A DNA stretch of 64,000 bases from Craspedostauros australis. Taxonomy: Eukaryota; Bacillariophyta; Bacillariophyceae; Mastogloiales; Achnanthaceae. Position numbers and translations under genes: made by a program. The notes under the pieces are model-generated. The model did not search any database. It was not told the origin of the DNA and worked only from the letters and a program-made list of their open reading frames with translations. The stretch spans positions 62,001 to 126,000 of the forward strand of contig JAMXDE010000070.1 of the NCBI GenBank assembly GCA_026770025.1, read 5' to 3'. This document shows positions 40,208 through 49,102 of this stretch, one piece after another; positions within the stretch are counted from its first letter, which is position 1, and every line of letters begins with the position of its first letter.

Positions 40208-41992
40208 TCACCGCAACACCCCAATCCCTATGCCGGTCCCATCCAACGAGCATATCAACGTCGATGTCTCGATGGGATGGATGCGCTTCGTCTCTTCCAC
40301 CGACTGCTTCGTGATGCTGGAATACCGCGCCAGCACTGACAAGGCTTGCGGTTTCATGGTCGCCGAGGCACGTCCATCGTACCATCCCGTCAGAGAATTC
40401 AGATTGCTGTTGCCGCGCACATCCAAGCAAACGACGTGCGGCAGATTGCGCCCCAGCACGCCCATCAACGCATTGTCGACGAGCTTCTCGCAGAACGGCA
40501 GCGAGATGGATTGCAGGGAGCTGGCGACCTGCAGCAGGGCATCGCGCAAGGGTCCCGCCGTGAGGAATTGCGTGAAACCCAGGCTCAGCGCCTTCCAGGG
40601 GTGCAGACCGCACAGCCGATGCACCAGCGGGTTGGTCCAGGCCAACCCGCTGGCGTGCAGTTCCTCCATGCGCGGCAGCGTGGCGACGCAGAGGTTGATG
40701 AGATCGACCGGGAGGATGTTGTAGGACCCGCCGATGTCCAGGCACTGCAGTTGGGTTTGGTAGATGCCCATCAACGCGATGCTCTCCTTCGTGAGTCTGC
40801 GACAATTCTTGATGGATAGGCGACGCAGGTTGGAGCAGTGGGGCAGCAGGTGGTTCATCATGTCATCGCTGAGGCCCTGGACGCCGCTGAAGTCGATGAC
40901 GGTGAGGTTGATGCCCATCCCGCTGGCGACCATGGCATTGATGGTGTCGCGTTGCAGCGTGCAGTTGTGCAACGACAAAGCACCGAAGGCACCCTTGGCA
41001 TCGATGTCCTCGATGCGGCTGGAGTCGTCCTTCTTGTCAGGCGATATCGGCGACGTGACCATGGCGTTGTTGCTGATGCCGCCCATGTTGGCAGGTGAAG
41101 AGGGCGTGGCGTCCGTTCCCGTTGGGGTTCTGCGTCTCTTCTTGCGAATGGGCCGCGACAAGGCGCTGGCTGCGGCCTGGGCTTTGCTCTTTTTCTTTCC
41201 ACCCTTGCTGTCTTCCGTCTCCTCGACGACGCCCGCCAATCGCAGCGGAAGCTTGTGACCATGCGCCAGCATGACGTTGGCCTTCCACTCCTTGCAGAAG
41301 TTGACGCCCAGCCTCGCATCGTCCATGCGTCCCAATTCCACCAACGAATCGATGAAGGATTGCAAGCAATCGAGGACCGGGTTGCCGTACTCCATGACGA
41401 GGGTGTGGTCCTTGCTGTTGCTGCTGCTGTTGCTGCCGCCATTCTGGGATGGAATGTTGGATTGGTTCAATTCCCGGACTTCCGGATCGATGGCGTCGTA
41501 GTTGGGAATGAAGCGCGTTCCGATGATGGGATGGTTCAAATCCACCTCGTTGGCCTGCTCGCGTCGTGCGGATCCTTTTCCGATGCAAGGAGTGCGGTTC
41601 ATCATGACCTGATCCGCTGGTGATGTAGCAGATGTTGCGGAAGATGTTGCTGGTGACGACGACGATTCCTGTTTCATTGAAGGACCTTGATTGGCAGATG
41701 CAGATGCGCCATCTTGATTGCGATGGCTATCGTCGCCATTGCCCCCCTCATTTCCAACATCAATTTCATTGCCGTAACCAAAACTTTCACCATGCTCGGC
41801 ATTGCCGTCTGATGATGTCACTTTGGACCTGAGCTGATTGCGTGGACATGGCCGTTTGTGGAAGCTGCGCAGGAGCTTGGATGCCGAACTCAGGGTGCCA
41901 TCTGCCTTGCGCGCGAACGTCTTCTCCGCGCTGCATGCCTGCGAACCCACGACGCGCAAGCACAAAGTCTGCAGCTTGGGTATCTCCCTCAT
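40208..41992 (-). CDS. Leucine-rich-repeat protein (AMN1/FBXL-like repeats)
   Basis: A 594-aa protein with cysteine-containing leucine-rich repeats at about residues 345-560, for example LRRLSIKNCRRLTKESI, LQCLDIGGSYNI and LQSISLPFCEKLVDNAL. These resemble repeats of F-box/AMN1 proteins that act as recognition scaffolds, although I see no F-box. The N-terminal half is low complexity: Ser/Asn runs and a basic KKKSKAQ...RPIRKKRRR stretch (about 270-295) that could direct it to the nucleus. The start at 41992 (MREIPKLQTLCLRVVG) is the first Met of the frame. The opening residues look like a broken LRR, so an upstream exon is possible. Confidence 0.75.
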   Translation of the reverse strand: MREIPKLQTLCLRVVGSQACSAEKTFARKADGTLSSASKLLRSFHKRPCPRNQLRSKVTSSDGNAEHGESFGYGNEIDVGNEGGNGDDSHRNQDGASASANQGPSMKQESSSSPATSSATSATSPADQVMMNRTPCIGKGSARREQANEVDLNHPIIGTRFIPNYDAIDPEVRELNQSNIPSQNGGSNSSSNSKDHTLVMEYGNPVLDCLQSFIDSLVELGRMDDARLGVNFCKEWKANVMLAHGHKLPLRLAGVVEETEDSKGGKKKSKAQAAASALSRPIRKKRRRTPTGTDATPSSPANMGGISNNAMVTSPISPDKKDDSSRIEDIDAKGAFGALSLHNCTLQRDTINAMVASGMGINLTVIDFSGVQGLSDDMMNHLLPHCSNLRRLSIKNCRRLTKESIALMGIYQTQLQCLDIGGSYNILPVDLINLCVATLPRMEELHASGLAWTNPLVHRLCGLHPWKALSLGFTQFLTAGPLRDALLQVASSLQSISLPFCEKLVDNALMGVLGRNLPHVVCLDVRGNSNLNSLTGWYDGRASATMKPQALSVLARYSSITKQSVEETKRIHPIETSTLICSLDGTGIGIGVLR

Positions 41993-43134
41993 CGTGTTTC
42001 CACGCGGTTGTGCCTCCAGCTATCGCTATCCTCGTTGTTGATGACGCTGAATAATGCACTGGGTGTGTTTGGTGGAGTCGAAAGTTGATTTCATTGGCTT
42101 GCTTCCAAGACAGATACTCCGCAAGTAGCTGGTATTGGTACTCCGCGAGCACTCATCCACGACGATCAGAGATGCCGTTCGCCATCCCACCAGACAAGCG
42201 CCATGGTCGAGTTCATTTTTTCGCATTTCTCTCTGGTTTGGCGGTTGTTTGTTGGTTCGTTTGGTTTGTTGGTTGTTTTGAGCAGATTCGCCAGGTCGCC
42301 TGCTTTGCGTACACATGACAGACGCAGAGCCGATACTAATTCGGGGGCGAAGAATCCGTTTCAGATTCCTAAACAGGGGATTGTGACCGCGAAAGGGAAT
42401 GGCATGTCTCGGAGACCGTTTGGCGAAGATGAAGGAGATCGAACCCGAAAGAAAACAGGACGTGACGTCATTTGCGACAAATAGAAGACGTGCATTGGAC
42501 AATGAAAATTATCTTGAATCGTTTTAGCGAAATCCGGGTTGTCTTGCTGCGTAGATGCGGTCTTTGGCGATGCAGCCTTCTGGCTCTGTTGAGAACACCG
42601 GATGTCGCACTTTTACGATTAGTATCGGAATAAGGATAAAATTAGCTGTCACACAGAGCAGACACCCACAACCAATCGTCAAGCGTCTCTCGCCCAAACC
42701 TGGAAGGGACACTGCGCCCAAAAGACCGCCCGATCCTTCCTTGCATGCAGTGTTTTCAAAGCAGAGTTTTTGCCCAGTAACGCGGACTTGTGCCTGTGTG
42801 TGTCATCGCGAAAAGGTGACATCTGCGTGCAGTTGCACGTCTTTTCTGCGTGTATGACAAAGCACGCAGAAAAAACAGCAACACGCACAACTGTGCACTC
42901 TTTCGCTGTTGGAGAGTTTTTTGCGTCGCTTGCTTGTTTGCACGTAGATCTGTGCGAGGACACAATCCGACGAACAGAGAAAAGCAAGGGGCAGACAACA
43001 CAGCCACAGACACAGACGGACAGGACCCCCAAAAAAAGAGGACAAGGAAGGAGGAGCAAAGAAGGCATCCACCTCCCCACTCAGCACACTTGCAACACAA
43101 CCCAAAGCATCATCCAACAACACAGACCGACAAG
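41993..43134. other. Divergent promoter region with palindromes
   Basis: This separates the start of the LRR gene and the start of the casein kinase gene. It carries a perfect 11-bp inverted repeat at 42842-42873 and a GTGCAGTTGCAC palindrome at about 42827-42838. The part just before 43135 is A/C-rich leader-like sequence. No gene was recognised. Confidence 0.5.
42842..42873. promoter_or_regulatory. Perfect 11-bp inverted repeat, 10-base loop
   Basis: TTTTCTGCGTG (42842-42852) pairs exactly with CACGCAGAAAA (42863-42873). It lies about 260 bases 5' of the casein kinase start codon. A role in transcription or RNA structure is inference. Confidence 0.5.
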
Positions 43135-45506
43135 ATGCAATCATCCATCTCTGTACGTCCACGACGACAACGACACCGACGGCGATAACTGTGCAGCGTT
43201 TGCGCCGACCATGGCGTGGATTTGTTTTGGAACGGAGATTGTTTGCCGTGTTTGACAAAGGCGCGAACAAAGCCGACGACAAAGACGGTGGCTTTTGCGC
43301 GGAGCGTTGTTGCTGCCTTTTTGCGCGGCTCTGCGCGTGTTTTGCGAGGCAGGAATCTGCAAGCGGGCACGAAAAGCAACAAGAGCAGCAGCAAGGACAT
43401 CAGCAACGGACTTGAGTAATCTCGCTTCATCATCAGCAACAACACCCCACGCACTCCCTCAAACTCACACCGACATGCCCACCCATATCCCTCCATTCAC
43501 TCGTCACACTCTACTTGTCTGCATCGGCACACGCCTTCTTCCGTATCTGTTGCTGCATTTGGGCACGACTGATCACAACAGAAATACCGCATCACCAAGC
43601 GTGTCGGAGGAGGTTCCTTCGGAGACATCTACCTTGGTGTCGGCGCCAACGGCGAAAAGGTGCGTAGACTTGCAACTAGATTCTTGTTCTGGACGGCTGT
43701 AGGCTTGGGGTTTGTTCGTATGTGCTCTGCCTCTGCTGTCGTCTTGCTCCAGGAGCTTGCCAGCTGTGTCGTGTGGACAACAGACCGTCAAAAACTCCGT
43801 GAGCTGGCATCGCCAAGAGCAACAAACAAAGATACAGATTTTCCATGGCCATGGTGACGCTTGTGCAAAAGGGAGCGAGCGAAGGACAACGACGGCAGCG
43901 ACATCGACTGAGCAGCTTGCGCCAGACACATGTGCACTCCCTTTCGCAGCGTCTGCTCTCGAGGTCGCACACGGCTAGGCGGTCATCCCGCAACTCGGAG
44001 CGACTACGAAGAGACACAACGACGCAAGCGCGATCAGGTTCGGTGGGCACTCTCAGACCCATCGATCAAGCGACAATCTCTGCGTGTGATTGTGCCCAGA
44101 ACCTCTTCGCCAACGTCAACCCGTCTTGGCGACAAGGCATTCGTGTGTCTACTTGCAGTCGAAGCAGGATACGCACACGGAGGCCCGGCAGCTGCTGCGA
44201 CGATCAGCGAAGAACCCAATCGGCGACCTTTGGTACCGCAGCGTCCATCCTGCGGTTCAAAAGCACCTGGCATGCAGGTCGGTCCATTTCTACCACCCGA
44301 TGCGCCGCTCCCTTCTTGTCGGCGTCAACATGATCGAATAGGAGTCGATCGACACTGTTGGAAGCGGCGCAAACAGCAGCCTTTCCCCATGGCGCGCTTT
44401 TGTCCCTCATGATGTTTCGACAATGACCAAGGTCACTCCAACCAGTTCCCAAATCCAAGTCCCCCCGCAACAACCAGCAGGGACCTGTAACAGCTCCAAA
44501 GCCCACCACGCACCCACTGCGTCTACCTTCCATGCATACATCCACACTCAACAGCTCCAGCGCGGGAAACCTCACACGCTCGTTCTGGTTCTCTATTTGA
44601 TCTATGTTTATCTCTCTCGTATGATGCCAACACACAACAATACACTTCAAATGACAGGTCGCTGTGAAGTTCGAGAAGCACGGAGCACGATGCCCTCAGC
44701 TTCGTCACGAGTACAAGGTGTACCGTGAGTTGCAGAATGCGCCAGGTTTCGCCAAGGTCCACTACTTCGGAACACAGGACTCCTACAACCTCATGGTCAT
44801 GGATCTGCTCGGACCATCCCTCGAGGACCAGTTCAACAAGTGCGGACGACGATTCTCCCTCAAGACCGTTCTCATGGTTGCCGATCAGATGCTCGAGCGT
44901 GTGGAGCTCATGCATTCGCGTCACTTGATTCACAGAGATATCAAGCCAGCTAACTTCGTGACAGACGGTGGCCGTGGAAACGGCAACTTCATCTACTGTA
45001 TCGATTTCGGTCTCTCCAAGCGATACCGTCACCCCCGAACACTGCAGCACATCCCACAGCGCGAGGGACGTTCGCTGACAGGAACCCCACGTTACGCATC
45101 CATCAACAATCACTTGGGTGTGGAGCAGTCCCGTCGTGACGATCTCGAGTCCATCGGGTACGTCCTCGTCTACTTCCTCAAGGGAGGACTCCCATGGCAG
45201 GGACTCAAGGCCAAGTCCGCCACCAAGAAGTACAAGCTCATCATGGAGAAGAAGCAGAGCATCACCATCCCAGCCCTGTGCCAGGGCTGCCCATCGCAGT
45301 TCGCCGAGTACCTGGCGTACTGCCGATCCCTCAAGTTCGAGGCCAAGCCAAACATCGCCTACCTGCGAGGAATGTTCCGCGACCTCTTCCGAAGCCAGGG
45401 CTACACGAACAACCACAGCAGCCTCGACTGGGACTGGAACCGCCACGAGGCTGGATCTGGAGACGGAAGAGAGCGGGTGGATGCCATGGAGGACAACCGA
45501 TACTAA
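43135..45506 (+). CDS. Casein kinase 1 family Ser/Thr protein kinase (three exons)
   Basis: A 314-aa CK1 kinase. Proposed exons are 43135-43152 (MQSSIS, donor GTACGT), 43582-43659 and 44658-45506, with phase-0 introns of 429 and 998 bases. Exon 2 encodes KYRITKRVGGGSFGDIYLG (Gly-rich loop). Exon 3 opens with VAVKFE (catalytic Lys) and continues with LMVMDLLGPSLED, HRDIKPANF, IDFGLSKRYR, LTGTPRYASINNHLG and EQSRRDDLESIGYVL, all diagnostic of CK1 rather than other kinases. The domain ends with YCRSLKFEAKPNIAYLRGMFRDLF, followed by a short tail without the long regulatory extension of CK1 delta/epsilon. Exons 2 and 3 are secure. Exon 1 is the best ATG plus donor I can find and needs cDNA support. 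Confidence 0.9.
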
Positions 45507-47078
45507 GCGCGTCCCGCTTGCCCGCCGTTCTGATGCTCTGATCTGACGCGAAAGCAGGATACCAATCATGTCCACGCCGCGAACGTGCGGCTACGCCATC
45601 ACAGCAGCACCCAGAAGAACAGCGGCAGCAAGAGGCAACCAACACAACGACAAGCTTTCAGTTTGGGCGATCGCAGAGGATTGGAGGTCTGATTTGGCGA
45701 GAAGAACGCGGTAGAGGAACATGCGATGGTCGCACATTCAAGGATGCGTCCGAGGTGTCCAAACAACAAACTCCCCTTGAGAGCATGTGCTCACATGCAC
45801 CACACTGCAACATCCACCCCAGCGCTGTCCTACAAAGCGTGGCGAGGCAACTTTGCCAATGGCATTCCGGATGCCATGCTTTCCTTTTAACAGACGGCTG
45901 TGCGTGGTGTGTATGCATGCGTGCGTGCGTGCTTGGGCTCATGAGAGTGGGAGGGGGTTTGCCCAAGTTCTCTTGGTGCATTCCCCTTCTCGCTGACCAC
46001 GGTGAGACCTCGAACATCACATCATCCATCCACAAGACACAAGACCATCGCAAACTCCCTTTCCCTCTTTCACTCGACCATGATGAACCAACAACCAACA
46101 CAACCGACCACCTTCGACAGCTTCGTCGAAACAAAGAACCTAACAGTCAATGCGACTCTTCTTCTCCAGACAAGGAGAGAGTTCGCGAATTCAGATTCGA
46201 AAACAAGCATTCCGGATTCAGGGGTCTCTGCAATCGGCACGACGAGCGGCGCTGAACGGGCTATCACACCAACCAACCGTTTGCCCTTGCCCATGAGGCA
46301 ACGCAAGTCGCAAGATGCGAGACATATCCGCAATGCAACCAACCAACCAAGAACTACCAACCATGAACAACAACCACGGCAAAATCAACAACTAACCATC
46401 AACGGACGCGCGCTGGACTTGAAGCGCCGAAAGGAACCACAACCAACAAACACCACAAACGCAAAGCAATACCGATCTCTATCAGTAACAGCAACAACAA
46501 GGCGGAGAAGGAGCACGTGTCCTGTGTGACAAGAGGGCAAGCACTTAACCACAACCACAAGTAACAACGTTTCTGTATATTCATTCGCCTTTCCACAGGC
46601 TATCCGTGACACCGCCCAATAATGTTGTTGGATGGCACACACGTTCCAAACAGAGTGTTTGGCATGGACCGCATCCGCTGCTCTCCCCAACTCTGCGCGG
46701 ATATGTAGAGACAGAGACTGCGATGTGTTGAATGCGATCAACTGGGTTGGATCCAATCCAAGAGCTGCCGCTTTTGGACACATGAAATGGAAATGGTAGT
46801 GGTAGTGAAAACGGAACCGCGGCATCCCATTGACTCTTGGAGCCATGTTGGTAGCCCGATGCCCCTCTTGCGGAATCGTCTGGGGAACCAAACATATGCG
46901 ACTTGAGCCGAAGAGAGTGATGGCTGATACAGCATCGCGCTTGTATGTATTGCAAAGCAATAATAAATCATATTAAATGATAAAACAGGTTAGCTTATGA
47001 TGGAATAAAATAGGGTTGTCGGCCCCTGCCCAACCCTGACCATGTCCATGTCCATGCCCATGCACTGCGCTTGGTGGC
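45507..47078. other. Spacer, A/C-rich
   Basis: 1.6 kb with AACCAACCAAC- and CAACAACC-rich stretches (46080-46560) and a GCGTGCGTGCGTGC run near 45920. No gene was recognised; the open frames are products of the biased composition. Confidence 0.5.
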
Positions 47079-48794
47079 TCAACATTCACTGGTGTTTCTG
47101 TCGCTGTAGAAGGAGCCGCGCCGCAAGAACTTCCACGCCGACGAAGATGACGATGACGATGATGCTGTTGGTGGTGCTGTTCCCAATGTACTTGTTGGTG
47201 CTGTCGCTGTCGTTCCAACCCTCCCATTGCGGTTGTTAGGATTGGCGTCATCGATTGTCATGGACGCACCGTGACCCTGATGATGTTGGTGAAAATGCTG
47301 ATGCGGATGTGGATGCGGTTGGTAGTTCTGCAATTCACCAGCACTTCCGATCGTGCTGTTGCCCAAGCTGTTGTCTCTGTCGTGGCGGCCTTGGCTGGAA
47401 GAACCTGCATGACTATCGTACGCAGGCACGACTCCGCCACCATCTATACCTTCCCCGTTGGGAAATGTTGCTGTTGCTGTTGCTGTTGCCGATGCCATTG
47501 TGGCCATCGCCATGCCCATGCCAGTGGATGAAGATACAGGTGCTCCCATGCCTGGAGTGGAGACAGATGCAGATGAGATTCCCATAGTCGTCGGTGAGGG
47601 CCGAGCTCGGCGCGCCACGACGATGCGGACAGTGTTGCTGCGGCGTCCCGGACGCGTGCTGAGAAGCTTCGTGACTTCAGACAGCAGGCTGTGAGATGTG
47701 TCCTTCCCATCCACCTCGACGATCTCATCGCCTCTCCTGATCTTTCCAAACAACGGAGAATAGTCCTTCACCGCGCTGACCACGGGTCCGATCATGGGAT
47801 CGATCTCAATGACCAATCCCAGCTGTCCCTTTCTCGGTGCCGTGAATTCATGACGGGTGACAGCGCCGGACGACTGATCTCCATCATCGTCGCTGGTTTG
47901 AACGTCGATCGTGCCGCTGCCGAACCTCCGGTGGTTGCTCTCGCGGGATGATGATGACGACGAGGAGGCCGACGTCTTCTTCCATTGCATGCTCTTGGGC
48001 AGGCTGGGGAGCTTGAGGCTCTTCGTTGGCCCACCGGTGATGCTCTCCCTCCGCACTAGCGAGATGGGACTGAGGTTCCACACGCTCTGCATCAGACGAC
48101 GAGGTTCCTTGCTTTCGCCGGGCGTCGTTGGAGGGATATGTGCAGCCTGTCTTGAAGAAGAAGACTGCAGGGAAGGTTGGGCCACGTCGATGGCAATGTT
48201 CGGTGCCACCCTATCCTTCAGAACAGATGCCGGGACCTCCCGTGCTTCTAGCTGCACCGGAGACCTCTCTGCAAATGGTTCCGACCTGTGCTCCGATGAA
48301 TCATTGTTGGTGGGGCTGCCAATGTGGCCATATTTGTCAGTGTCATTGTTGTCACCGTAGTCGTCTTCGTCGTCATCGTCCTCAATACCGTAGGCCCATG
48401 CGTACTCCTGCGATTGAGGTGGGATCGTGCCTGTCTTCGTGATTGCGTTCGTGTGCTGATTCTCCATTCCATACGATGGCATGGGAGCAGCGTCAGGCCG
48501 CAGATCTAATATGCTCATCTGCGAGAACATCAGATTTCTTTTCGCGCCTTGCTGGGGAGTGTCTTCAACATCTCCAGAGCTCTGCGATCGCCGATGCACC
48601 AACGGAGTTGCGGTGCTTGCGGAACTGACCGGCGTTGACGCCACGGAGTTCTTGCTGCCGTCCTCGCCGTCTTCCTCCTCCGACGAGCCAGAGTCATTGA
48701 TGCCGAAGGACAGGACGGGGCGTCCTGGAATTTGGCTGTCGTAGCGAACGGGCGTCCAGTGTTGGTTGGCCGCCTTCAACGAAGGATCGAACAT
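47079..48794 (-). CDS. PDZ-domain protein with disordered flanks
   Basis: A 571-aa protein from the ATG at 48794 (MFDPSLKAANQHW). Its one folded region is a PDZ domain at about residues 321-395: GQLGLVIEID in place of the GLGF loop, then GPVVSAVKDYSPLFGKI, RRGDEIVEVDGKDT and VTKLLSTRPGR. This is the variant common in diatom proteins. PDZ domains bind short peptide C-termini or internal peptides and scaffold membrane complexes. Flanking regions are low complexity: Ser/Glu/Asp-rich before it, and Gly/Ala/Thr, His-Pro-His-Gln and poly-Ser after it. The frame is open 80 codons further upstream, but that stretch is Cys-rich and unconvincing. It is in tandem with, and downstream of, the PSxxPS membrane-protein gene on the same strand. 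Confidence 0.82.
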   Translation of the reverse strand: MFDPSLKAANQHWTPVRYDSQIPGRPVLSFGINDSGSSEEEDGEDGSKNSVASTPVSSASTATPLVHRRSQSSGDVEDTPQQGAKRNLMFSQMSILDLRPDAAPMPSYGMENQHTNAITKTGTIPPQSQEYAWAYGIEDDDDEDDYGDNNDTDKYGHIGSPTNNDSSEHRSEPFAERSPVQLEAREVPASVLKDRVAPNIAIDVAQPSLQSSSSRQAAHIPPTTPGESKEPRRLMQSVWNLSPISLVRRESITGGPTKSLKLPSLPKSMQWKKTSASSSSSSSRESNHRRFGSGTIDVQTSDDDGDQSSGAVTRHEFTAPRKGQLGLVIEIDPMIGPVVSAVKDYSPLFGKIRRGDEIVEVDGKDTSHSLLSEVTKLLSTRPGRRSNTVRIVVARRARPSPTTMGISSASVSTPGMGAPVSSSTGMGMAMATMASATATATATFPNGEGIDGGGVVPAYDSHAGSSSQGRHDRDNSLGNSTIGSAGELQNYQPHPHPHQHFHQHHQGHGASMTIDDANPNNRNGRVGTTATAPTSTLGTAPPTASSSSSSSSAWKFLRRGSFYSDRNTSEC

Positions 48795-49102
48795 CTGAGG
48801 ATCTCTGTTCGTCACGGAACAATGATTGCGACGAAGTGAAGGTGGAATGTTGTACGTAGCATGGATGCGTGGAAAGTGTTCACAGAATCCAAGTATTGAA
48901 GGGGATGAAAGTGAGCAACGTTGTGGGATGATAGAATGCGCTGACGGAGCAATGCAGCAATGCAGCAGTCCAAGCAAGACAATGTGTGCATTGCAATGCA
49001 TCGCAACCTCATGGCCACATGAACCAGCGCACACTCAAGCGCAAGCGCAAACACAACCGCAAGCCCAACGGGAAACATACAGAACAAACCCGTACGAACG
49101 AC

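Noticed and set aside
46002..46529. A 175-codon plus-strand open frame in the spacer after casein kinase 1
   Set aside because: Its Thr/Asn/Gln/Arg composition simply reflects AACCAAC repeats; no domain or targeting signal.
48795..49034. 80-codon upstream extension of the PDZ protein
   Set aside because: It is Cys/His-rich with no clear signal peptide and lies in the short spacer after the PSxxPS gene; the ATG at 48794 gives a cleaner N-terminus.
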